Assembly: GCA_017518975.1 (NCBI GenBank)
Contig: JAFWTH010000025.1
Coordinates: forward strand, 1 to 48,675
From: Clostridia bacterium
GTDB lineage: Bacteria > Bacillota > Clostridia > Oscillospirales > CAG-272
Direction: 5' to 3'
DNA: 48,675 bases
Each line of letters opens with the position of its first letter. Position 1 is the first letter of the stretch. The notes under the pieces were generated by a model. It made no database searches. It was not told where the DNA came from and saw nothing but the letters and a program-made list of their open reading frames with translations. This document shows, one piece after another, positions 31,780 to 37,823 of this stretch. The translations under genes were made by a program, and so were the position numbers.

Positions 31780-32154
31780 TCAACTTGCCGCCTTGGTGGA
31801 TTTAGCGTTCTCGAAGCTGATTCCCATATCTGCAAAATACTCGTCGGTTTTGGCAATGTTTTCGTTCTGAAAATTCTCAAATGCGTCGCAGTAGGTGTTC
31901 AGCGTGATCTTGATGTCGGAGTGACCGAGAATGTGTTGAAGCACCTTCGGCTGCATACCCGCTTCAATACAACGAGTTGCGAAGGTATGACGCAGGGAGT
32001 GAAGCGAAACTTTACCTTTTACAGTTTTATCGAGTATATCGTACTTTTCTACGACCCGCTGAAACTGCATATTGACTTGTGAAGTGTTGATAAAACTGCC
32101 GTTCGATAAAAACAGGTATTCCTCCTCCGTGCGGTCATGGAGAGACGGAAACAC
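31780..32154 (-). pseudogene. Tyrosine recombinase (integrase), C-terminal remnant
   Basis: The frame covers only the last 124 residues of a protein that is normally about 380. HSLRHTFATR (box II His/Arg) and HILGHSDIKITLNTYCD (His and the nucleophile Tyr) are present. The SAM-like N-terminal domain and the first catalytic Arg region are missing. A TAG lies in frame three codons upstream of GTG 32154. It lies next to the left att site. Confidence 0.85.
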
Positions 32155-32183
32155 GGGTTTCTATCTCTTTTACCATTTCATTT

Positions 32184-32297
32184 TTAGCCGCCGATGGTTT
32201 CTTCCGGAAGCTCGATGTCTCCGCCGCTGGTCGTAATGACATCCTCCGTGTCAAACTCGATGACTTCCATTTCCAAAGCTTCATGTTTTTCCATCAT
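32184..32297 (-). CDS. 37-residue peptide with EDVITTS motif
   Basis: ATG 32297 is 7 bases after GAGAGGG. The peptide has the core VIEFDTEDVITTSGGDIEL and an acidic, Gly-ended tail (ETIGG). It starts 18 bases after the GH105-like gene's stop, so it is probably cotranscribed. I recall similar small Clostridial ORFs with a DVITTS core, but no function. It has no signal peptide. It could be a precursor peptide or small regulator. Confidence 0.6.
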   Translation of the reverse strand: MMEKHEALEMEVIEFDTEDVITTSGGDIELPEETIGG

Positions 32298-32315
32298 TCG
32301 TTTTCCCTCTCGCTT

Positions 32316-35012
32316 TCAGTTGTTATAGTTGATTGCCTGCAGGTAATACTCATACAGCGCTGCCGCAGCATTTTTTGTCGCTGCACCGGCGTTGCTGTTC
32401 GCCAGGCTCTGCTGTACATAGGTCATGGCTGACGCCGTGATCGTTGTATTTCCGGTTGTCATCGTAAACGCCGTGCCCAGCTCGTGAGCGCCGATCCCCG
32501 TGATCTGTACCCGATAGCGGCTGCCTACCTTCTCGACTGTGTATTCAAAGGTGGTACCTTCAGCTGCCGTAACGGAGACGTTATCCTTCGTCAGCTCGGT
32601 CTCGGTCGTCAGATAGAAGTTGATCGCCGTCTCGGAGTCCAGATACAGCGAGTAGCCGGCCTTTGTGATGACGTCCTTATCCAGTGTCGCCGAGATCGCA
32701 TAGCCCTCAAGCGAGGTGATCAAGGTCGTGTTTCCGATATAGGTGTCCGGCATCGCGGGGTGCTTGCTGCCGCCCGGTACCGCCTGCATGGCATAGTAGC
32801 CGTAGTTGTAGAGCGCTTTCGCCAGCGGTGTAGCAGCCGTATATTCCGCAAGGTTATTTTCGTTATGAATAATGATTTCCAAGTATGCTTTCACGCTGGA
32901 ACTGCATGAGACAGTCTTCGTTTCTCCGTCCACTGTGTAGGAGTACACCGCTGTGATCTGCTCAGCCATCTCCACGGAATTGACGTAGCAGGTGAACTTA
33001 TACCGCCCGTCGCTCTGTAATGCTCCGGCAGCGGTGGCTGTCCGCTCGCCGACCGTAAAGGTCATCGTGCCGTCCGTCATGCCCTCCGGAATGTTCATAT
33101 AGAAGTTCATGCCGATCTGGCCGCTGAGCACCAGCTGATGTCCCTTGAACTCAGGCGCCGTCAGCGCCCTGAACGTCGCCGTGACGGTCACGCTGCCTTC
33201 GGGCATCGAGAACTGACCGTCATCCAGGAAGATCTCATTTCCCGCTTCGTCGGTGGCGGTCAGGCTTTTCAGGACGCAGCCCGAAGCGGGCTCGACAGTC
33301 AAGGTGACAAGCTCGCCCGCCGCCGGGTTGGCGGGATCGGCGGTCACGGTGCCGCCGCCCTCCGTCACGATGCTGAGGTGGTTTTTGAAAAGCCGGATAT
33401 CAATCACGTCATCGTCGATGGGGGTCCCGTTCAGGGTGATCTGAAGGGTCTCTTCATTCAGGGAGAACACCGCGTCCTCCGGCAGCGCGTAGCCCGCCGT
33501 GGCGGAGGAGATGACGTGGATCGTGTATTCTACGCCGGGCAGGATGCCCTCCACGGGCAGGGCCTCCGTGCCGCTGTTCCACTCGGCCACCAAAGCGCCG
33601 TCCCCGTCCAGGACCTGGGCCGTCACGCCGGGAAGGGCCTCGTTCGTATCGCCGTCCAGGGCGCAGAGGGGCACTGCCACGGGCTGGTTGTAGAGGTCCG
33701 CCGCCTGTTTCGCCCAGGCCGCCGCCATGAACAGGGGGCCCACGCCCTTGGCCTCGTTGGTCACATAGGGCTTCGACAAATAGCCCTCGGGAGTTGTTTC
33801 AACGCCGGAGGATAAGTAGACGTCATGCAGCCCCCCCTCGTCGAGCTTCAGCGCTGCGATGGCGTTGAAGGCCCGGAGCCCGGCCGCACCGTAACGGCGC
33901 TCCACATAGCCCTCGGCATAGGACCGCATCATGGCGTAGGCCATCAGCGCGGAGCCGGAGGACTCCAGCTGATTCATGGACTCAGGTCCCGCGAGCTCGG
34001 GGCCGTAGTTGATGACGTTGTACCACAGGCCGGTATCCCGGTCCTGATGCGCGATCATGCCGTCAAAGAGCCGGGTCTCGATCTCAATGAGCATATCCCG
34101 CTCCTCCGCAAAGTTGTCCGGGAGCATGCTGATCACGTCCGCCAGCGCCGCGGCATACCAGCCCACCGCCCGGAGCCAGTACTGGCCGTTGGGTCCTGCA
34201 TCGGGGCCCCAGGCGTGGTTGTAGAGTCCGTTCCCATCATCATAGAGGTTGTCGCCCACCCAATACATTCTGTCGAAGACAGCCGAATAGATATTGTCCG
34301 TGTCTTCAGGGAGCAGCTCGGGACCGGTATAGGACGTGAAATCTTCCAATGTCAGGGTTCCGTCATCCAGAGCATTTGCAAGCTCCATAAAGAAGGGCTG
34401 GGCCATGTACATGCCGTCCAGGGCCAGCTGATAGGTTCCCCAGTTGGCATTATTCATCTTGTACCTGAAGTTGCCGTTGGTGCCGGGGATAACCTCAAAG
34501 CGGCTCATAACGGAATAGACGTAGTCGATCATTCTTTTATAATTGTTCTTTTCGGCATCGCTGACTGAGTTGCTCCGCAAAAGATCGAACAGGGCCCGGG
34601 TGGGCGGAATGGAGTCGAGCTCGTTTTCCCGGTAGTAGTTGTCGGCGGCGCCGGAGCTGTTCACCTTGCCCTGGCTCGTCACGTTTTTATTGTAAAAAGT
34701 GTTGACGTAGGACTCAAAGTACTCGCTGTCCAGCATCAGGAACGCGTCCATCATGATGCCGTTGTAGTAGGTCCAGCTTCTTTTTTTCCCTTCGGAGTCC
34801 CAGGTGAACCCGCCGCCCGTGCCGGGCTGCGGGTTTTCATCATAGAGCCCATAGGCCAGGTTGAATACACTCTCGAGGGAATCCTCGGTGACCTCCACCG
34901 AGGTGTAGTCCTGCCCCTCCGCCGCCAGCGCCGCGCCCGCAAGGGGGCCGACAGGCAGCAGCGCCAGACACAGCAGCGCCGCGAGAAGCATGGAAAGGAT
35001 TCGCTTTTTCAT
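32316..35012 (-). CDS. Secreted GH105/GH88-like hydrolase with surface modules
   Basis: An 898-residue protein with a signal peptide (1-31) and an (alpha/alpha)6-type domain (about 45-485). The catalytic part shows SWTYYNGIMMDAFL, NELDSIPPTRALF, LDGMYMAQPFFMEL (candidate acid Asp199), YWLRAVGWYAAALADV (281-296) and ESSGSALMAYAM, all typical of unsaturated rhamnogalacturonyl/glucuronyl hydrolases. A Cna-B-like segment, an InlB/Ig-like segment (GGGTVTADPANPAAGE) and a C-terminal beta-rich region follow; no anchor is visible. GGAGG is 7 bases before the ATG. It lies inside the tRNA-Leu element and looks more GC-rich than its neighbours. A role in pectin or host-glycan breakdown is inferred. Confidence 0.82.
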   Translation of the reverse strand: MKKRILSMLLAALLCLALLPVGPLAGAALAAEGQDYTSVEVTEDSLESVFNLAYGLYDENPQPGTGGGFTWDSEGKKRSWTYYNGIMMDAFLMLDSEYFESYVNTFYNKNVTSQGKVNSSGAADNYYRENELDSIPPTRALFDLLRSNSVSDAEKNNYKRMIDYVYSVMSRFEVIPGTNGNFRYKMNNANWGTYQLALDGMYMAQPFFMELANALDDGTLTLEDFTSYTGPELLPEDTDNIYSAVFDRMYWVGDNLYDDGNGLYNHAWGPDAGPNGQYWLRAVGWYAAALADVISMLPDNFAEERDMLIEIETRLFDGMIAHQDRDTGLWYNVINYGPELAGPESMNQLESSGSALMAYAMMRSYAEGYVERRYGAAGLRAFNAIAALKLDEGGLHDVYLSSGVETTPEGYLSKPYVTNEAKGVGPLFMAAAWAKQAADLYNQPVAVPLCALDGDTNEALPGVTAQVLDGDGALVAEWNSGTEALPVEGILPGVEYTIHVISSATAGYALPEDAVFSLNEETLQITLNGTPIDDDVIDIRLFKNHLSIVTEGGGTVTADPANPAAGELVTLTVEPASGCVLKSLTATDEAGNEIFLDDGQFSMPEGSVTVTATFRALTAPEFKGHQLVLSGQIGMNFYMNIPEGMTDGTMTFTVGERTATAAGALQSDGRYKFTCYVNSVEMAEQITAVYSYTVDGETKTVSCSSSVKAYLEIIIHNENNLAEYTAATPLAKALYNYGYYAMQAVPGGSKHPAMPDTYIGNTTLITSLEGYAISATLDKDVITKAGYSLYLDSETAINFYLTTETELTKDNVSVTAAEGTTFEYTVEKVGSRYRVQITGIGAHELGTAFTMTTGNTTITASAMTYVQQSLANSNAGAATKNAAAALYEYYLQAINYNN

Positions 35013-35245
35013 GGTGTTTCCTCCTTGTCGCTTTGTGTGTTGTTTTTCTTTTTTCTTGCGCACAGCAGCGTGACACATACGCCCAGCGCAAAGGCGATCA
35101 CCGCCGCGAGGACGTAGCCGCCCGCCTCCCGGCTGAGCAGGAACGCCCCGTACACCGAGCCGGCGGAGGCCGTGCCGCTCCCCGGGAACAGCCCGATCAC
35201 CAGCACCAGCAGGCACATTAGCGCCCCCGCCGCGCAGGAGAGCAC
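35009..35245 (-). pseudogene. Two-helix membrane tail, probable remnant of a surface protein
   Basis: A 78-residue frame (MLSCAAGALMCLLVLVIGLF, then AAVIAFALGVCVTLLCARKKK) has two hydrophobic segments and a Lys-rich end. Its stop overlaps the GH105-like start by 4 bases, so translation may be coupled. Together with the frame at 35218-35412 it looks like the two ends of a larger surface protein with the middle deleted. It may still be translated as a small membrane protein. Confidence 0.45.
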
Positions 35246-35412
35246 CCGGCAGACCCGGCGGCCTTTTCGCCGGGGAAGAGAGTCTGGCTCTCCACCGCGC
35301 TACCGCCGTCGGAGTTGAAGATGACGGTGTAGGTGTCCGCTGCAAACGCTGTCGCCGGCATCAGGCTCAACACCATGACGAGCGTCAGCAGTATGGAAAG
35401 ACATTTCTTCAC
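35218..35412 (-). pseudogene. N-terminal remnant of an InlB-repeat surface protein
   Basis: From GTG 35412 the frame encodes a good signal peptide (CLSILLTLVMVLSLMPATAF), then YTVIFNSDGGSAVESQTLFP, the start of an InlB-type repeat. It then runs out of the family pattern (RRGR) and stops. A frameshift and deletion join it to the membrane tail at 35009-35245. Confidence 0.5.
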
Positions 35413-35442
35413 TCTCGTTTTCGTTTCTCCTTATTCATATGA

Positions 35443-35580
35443 TTATAGGACTTCCGACAGCAGGATGCCACCGTTGTCATCGTTATTTCCGGGGTGGTCA
35501 TCAACCGGCGGTTTCGGAACGGTAGGCTATTCCGGTGTTATGGCAAGAAAGATTTCGGCTTTCCATAATCCGGGTTCATG
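35443..35580 (-). pseudogene. Degenerate short acidic peptide frame
   Basis: One frame reads EPGLWKAEIFLAITPE, TAG, then PTVPKPPVDDHPGNNDDNGG and ILLSEVL to a stop at 35443. The Pro/Asp/Asn-rich end looks coding, but the amber codon and lack of a ribosome site suggest a relic. Identity is unknown. Confidence 0.25.
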
Positions 35581-35631
35581 AATTATAATCAATGAAGGAA
35601 TCCAACTCCGTACTTCACGTTTCTACCAAAC

Positions 35632-35671
35632 AAAAAAAGCGCCGTAAACCCCGATCAAATCCGGGATTCAC
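35632..35671 (-). terminator. Terminator of the 31-residue peptide unit
   Basis: GTGAATCCCG pairs with CGGGGTTTAC (35662-35671 with 35644-35653), followed by GGCGC and seven T on the - strand. The stop codon of the small ORF (35668-35670) lies inside the stem. Confidence 0.75.
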
Positions 35672-35763
35672 AGCACGCCAAAAATATGAATAAAAGGACA
35701 CCAAAAAGACAGATCTACCTGTCTGTCTGTCTGTCTAGCGATTCTCACGCAGAACGGCAACAT
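35668..35763 (-). CDS. 31-residue peptide with internal tetranucleotide repeat
   Basis: ATG 35763 has AAAGGAG 9 bases upstream. The peptide begins MLPFCVRIARQTDRQVDLSF and ends WCPFIHIFGVL, with a hydrophobic C-terminal half. Codons for RQTDRQ are built from four AGAC units. A consensus promoter lies about 115 bases upstream and the terminator overlaps the stop, so this is a dedicated unit of about 240 bases. An in-frame ATG at 35859 would give 63 residues but has no ribosome site. It could be a leader peptide, a small membrane peptide, or an RNA with incidental coding. Confidence 0.5.
   Translation of the reverse strand: MLPFCVRIARQTDRQVDLSFWCPFIHIFGVL
35719..35736. repeat. Tetranucleotide repeat (CTGT, 4.5 units)
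   Basis: Eighteen bases of CTGT/ACAG repeat lie within the 31-residue ORF. A gain or loss of one unit shifts the frame, a classic phase-variation layout. Confidence 0.75.
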
Positions 35764-35876
35764 TGTCAAGCACTCCTTTGTTAACAATCCGTAAAATATA
35801 CGCCTTAAGTAATGGCGCTTTTCTGGTGTGCTGACCTCAATGGAGTCAAGTTTTTTCATACACTTATACAGAATGC

Positions 35877-35905
35877 ATTATAAAGGAAACAGATCGCTTT
35901 GTCAA
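35877..35905 (-). promoter_or_regulatory. Perfect consensus promoter of the 31-residue peptide unit
   Basis: On the - strand, TTGACA (35900-35905) and TATAAT (35877-35882) are exactly 17 bases apart, the ideal sigma-A arrangement. This is the strongest promoter seen in the window. Confidence 0.8.
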
Positions 35906-36167
35906 TAGAGAAGTAGAATTATTTATAAAGAAGTCACATTTCAAAAAGATAACCCCGGAGAGCTCTGACACAAGTGGCACACAGTTGTTTTCGCAATCGC
36001 CCGGATGAAGCTCCCCTTTGGTTAAGCGACAATAAATGTGACGATGTAATAAAGGTTGAAATATGATAGAACGCAGGGCTTGCGGTGATAAAAATATCAT
36101 AGAAGAAATAATGGATAGAACGCAACAGAAAATATAGCGATCCAACATTATGATAACCAGCTATGCG

Positions 36168-36199
36168 AAAAATGCGCCTTCTTCAAAGAAGACGCATTT
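36168..36199 (-). terminator. Terminator of tnpV
   Basis: AAATGCG/CGCATTT, then CTTCT/AGAAG, form a stem with a 4-base loop (36170-36199) ending in TTTTT on the - strand, downstream of the tnpV stop. The interval 35906-36167 shows no convincing gene; long frames there lack ribosome sites and family features. Confidence 0.7.
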
Positions 36200-36250
36200 C
36201 CTTTTGAAGCAGAAGGTCAACGCTGCTTTTTCTACGCAATATGATATGTA

Positions 36251-36613
36251 TCATACAAAAATCAGCTCTTTAAGCACGATCTCTTCAGCGCGGCTACGGA
36301 TGTTGTTCATACGCTGAACCCATAACATCTGATCGCGCCGTTTCATCGCCTCGTCCACGCCCTCGTCCTTCGCCATTTGCTTCACCAACTGAAAGAGCAT
36401 TTCTTCCGCCTGCTCGTCCACTTCGCGGAGATGGGATTTCAGATTTCCGTTCATCCGCATTACGTTGACGACGGCGGGCTTGTTGTCTTTCAGATACCGG
36501 TAGTGCCGTTGGTCTCGCCTGACGGCTCGGTCGGTGCTTCTGCCTTCGGCAGAGGTCTCCGCCGGAGACCCGCACCCCCAGATACCTACGCTTCCGATAA
36601 AGTTATCTTTCAT
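36251..36613 (-). CDS. tnpV: TnpV-family transposon-encoded protein with in-frame insertion
   Basis: A 120-residue protein. The C-terminal two thirds match the TnpV family (RHYRYLKDNKPAVVNVMRMN; VDEQAEEMLFQLVKQMAKDE; WVQRMNNIRSRAEEIV). At the point where TnpV usually reads G-W-G-Q-R-R/H, about 24 residues (CGSPAETSAEGRSTDRAVRR) are inserted, encoded by DNA with two hairpins. AAGGAGG is 9 bases before ATG 36613. TnpV proteins occur in Clostridial transposons, with unclear function. It lies near the right end of the tRNA-Leu element. Confidence 0.8.
   Translation of the reverse strand: MKDNFIGSVGIWGCGSPAETSAEGRSTDRAVRRDQRHYRYLKDNKPAVVNVMRMNGNLKSHLREVDEQAEEMLFQLVKQMAKDEGVDEAMKRRDQMLWVQRMNNIRSRAEEIVLKELIFV
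36539..36569 (-). other. Paired hairpins within tnpV
   Basis: TCTGCC/GGCAGA (36539-36544 with 36548-36553) and GTCTCC/GGAGAC (36555-36560 with 36564-36569), each with a 3-base loop. They match the hairpins at 31474-31504. Confidence 0.65.
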
Positions 36614-36708
36614 AGCATTTCGCCTCCTTTGCCAACATTGTAGCAGAGGAGGCGGCACTCGTCGAATGTGCGAAAATATTTTAACGATGCCAAAAGAGAA
36701 GGTAAAAT

Positions 36709-36731
36709 GTGTGCAACCGGTGTGCAACGGA
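36709..36731. repeat. Right copy of a 23-bp direct repeat containing two TGTGCAAC units
   Basis: It is identical to 31730-31752, about 5 kb away in the same orientation, and lies between tnpV and tRNA-Leu. Confidence 0.7.
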
Positions 36732-36827
36732 AACGTTTTTTAATGATCTCAAACTGGCTTTCCGGAAAATCAAAAAAGCCCGAAAAGCCTTGTAAATAAA
36801 GGACTTTCGAGCATTTTGAGAAAAGAT

Positions 36828-36853
36828 AAATCCGGGTTAAAAAACCCGGATTT
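36828..36853 (-). terminator. Terminator of tRNA-Leu (CAG)
   Basis: AAATCCGGGTT/AACCCGGATTT with a 4-base A/T loop lies directly after the tRNA 3' end on the - strand. It appears to be supplied by the inserted element. Confidence 0.75.
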
Positions 36854-36866
36854 TTGGTGCGGATAA
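36853..36866. repeat. Right attachment-site copy within tRNA-Leu
   Basis: TTTGGTGCGGATAA overlaps the 3' end of the intact tRNA-Leu(CAG), including the encoded CCA. It is identical to 31665-31678. Confidence 0.7.
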
Positions 36867-36941
36867 AAGGACTTGAACCTTCACCGAGTTGCCCCGACTA
36901 GAACCTGAATCTAGCGCGTCTGCCAATTCCGCCATATCCGC
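36855..36941 (-). tRNA. tRNA-Leu (CAG)
   Basis: The acceptor stem is GCGGATA/TATCCGC. The anticodon stem CTAGA/TCTAG encloses TTCAGGT (anticodon CAG). A long variable arm follows, then GGTTCAAGTCC. The discriminator is A and CCA is encoded. The length is 87 bases. Confidence 0.94.
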
Positions 36942-37081
36942 ATTTTCGTATTATGTATTTGTCAGATACCGAATGACTCTTGCGGTACCCAAAATCCGTT
37001 TCCGCTTTCGCGGACGGATTTTGACCGCTGCGCCGCACTCGCCTCGCTTTATCCTCCACCGGAGGCGCTTCGGCGACTGCG

Positions 37082-37104
37082 CTGCCAATTCCGCCATATC
37101 CGCA
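37082..37104 (-). pseudogene. 5' fragment of tRNA-Leu
   Basis: Twenty-two bases, plus one flanking base, are identical to the 5' end of the intact tRNA-Leu(CAG), covering the acceptor strand and start of the D arm. The sequence then diverges into a GC-rich segment. A hairpin with arms TCCGTGGC/GCCACGGA (37111-37118 with 37131-37138) lies just upstream on the - strand. Confidence 0.65.
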
Positions 37105-37209
37105 AATATCTCCGTGGCGCGGTCTCCCGAGCCACGGATGTTATTTTACCACAAAGGTTTTCCCCTTGTCAAGTGGCGAGGGGATTTTTATAAAAGGAAA
37201 TGCACGCGA

Positions 37210-37668
37210 TTATTTCGCGGCGTCCCTCTCCGATTTGAGCTTCGTCAGTTCTTCCATGAACTTGTCGATGTCCTTGAATTCGCGGTGAACGGAAGCGAAA
37301 CGCACGTACGCGACGTCGTCTGCCTCGCGCAGGCGCTCCATGACCATGTCGCCGATCTGCGAAGAGGAGACCTCCTGCTTCAGCGAATTTCTGATCTCCG
37401 CCTCGACGTCCTTGGCGATCGCCTCGGGATCGACGGGACGCTTCTGACACGCCTTCATAAGACCGTTGAGCAGCTTGTTCTTGTCGAACAGTTCCTTACT
37501 GCCGTTTTTCTTCACCACGACGGGATGAAATTCCTCGATGATCTCGTAGGTGGTGAATCTGCCGTGGCACTCGAGGCATTCGCGCCGCCTTCTGATGCTG
37601 TTGTTTTCTTCAAGCGGACGGGAGTCGACGACCTTACTTTCGGGAGATGCGCAAAACGGACATTTCAT
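37210..37668 (-). CDS. nrdR: Transcriptional repressor NrdR
   Basis: A 152-residue protein of normal family length. The N-terminal zinc ribbon uses Cys3, Cys6, Cys31 and Cys34. RRRRECLECHGRFTTYE and an ATP-cone domain (VVVKKNGSKELFDKNKLLNG; VSSSQIGDMVMERLREAD; VAYVRFASVHREFKDID) follow. NrdR binds ATP/dATP and represses ribonucleotide reductase genes, none of which are in this window. A promoter at 37697-37726 contains a possible NrdR box. Confidence 0.96.
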   Translation of the reverse strand: MKCPFCASPESKVVDSRPLEENNSIRRRRECLECHGRFTTYEIIEEFHPVVVKKNGSKELFDKNKLLNGLMKACQKRPVDPEAIAKDVEAEIRNSLKQEVSSSQIGDMVMERLREADDVAYVRFASVHREFKDIDKFMEELTKLKSERDAAK

Positions 37669-37696
37669 AAATCACATTACCGCCTTTCCGTTGTTC

Positions 37697-37726
37697 AGTA
37701 TAACACAAAACTGTGTGTTTTGTCAA
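37697..37726 (-). promoter_or_regulatory. nrdR promoter with possible NrdR box
   Basis: On the - strand, TTGACA (37721-37726) and TATACT (37697-37702) are 18 bases apart. The spacer contains ACACA...TGTGT, resembling the ends of an NrdR box and suggesting autoregulation. Confidence 0.65.
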
Positions 37727-37738
37727 CTGACCCATACC

Positions 37739-37765
37739 ATATATATTATTTACATATATATTATT
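37739..37765. repeat. AT-rich direct repeat between nrdR and the ABC gene
   Basis: ATATATATTATT occurs at 37739-37750 and again at 37754-37765. It sits between the two divergent promoters and could be an UP element or regulator site. Confidence 0.6.
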
Positions 37766-37792
37766 GATGTTTCATCCCCGGTGTGATACAAT
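37764..37792 (+). promoter_or_regulatory. Promoter of the ABC exporter gene
   Basis: TTGATG (37764-37769) and TACAAT (37787-37792) are spaced by 17 bases, about 30 bases before the start codon. Confidence 0.7.
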
Positions 37793-37823
37793 AACATGAA
37801 TTAGATCTGGGGACGGTGTTTCA

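Larger units (their letters stand above)
31665..36866. mobile_element. Decayed element integrated at tRNA-Leu (CAG)
   Basis: A 14-bp direct repeat of the tRNA 3' end bounds about 5.2 kb. A tyrosine-recombinase remnant lies just inside the left boundary. Cargo includes a GH105-like secreted enzyme, a short EDVITTS peptide, surface-protein remnants, a 31-residue peptide unit and tnpV. The right boundary keeps the tRNA intact, as expected for integration into a tRNA 3' end. The integrase has lost its N-terminal part, so the element should not move unaided. Confidence 0.65.

Noticed and set aside
29986..35580. Possible amber (TAG) recoding, since two interrupted frames (29746-30237 and 35443-35580) have in-frame TAG and no intact gene checked here ends in TAG
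   Set aside because: Both frames show other decay (missing central domain, no ribosome site), and TAG is rare anyway. No pyrrolysine genes or suppressor tRNA are seen.
35864..36148. 94-residue - strand frame between the small peptide unit and tnpV
   Set aside because: It crosses the consensus promoter at 35877-35905, lacks a ribosome site and has no recognisable domain.
36539..36569. CRISPR-like repeats from the short palindromes in the tnpV copies
   Set aside because: There are only two hairpins per copy, no regular spacers and no cas genes.
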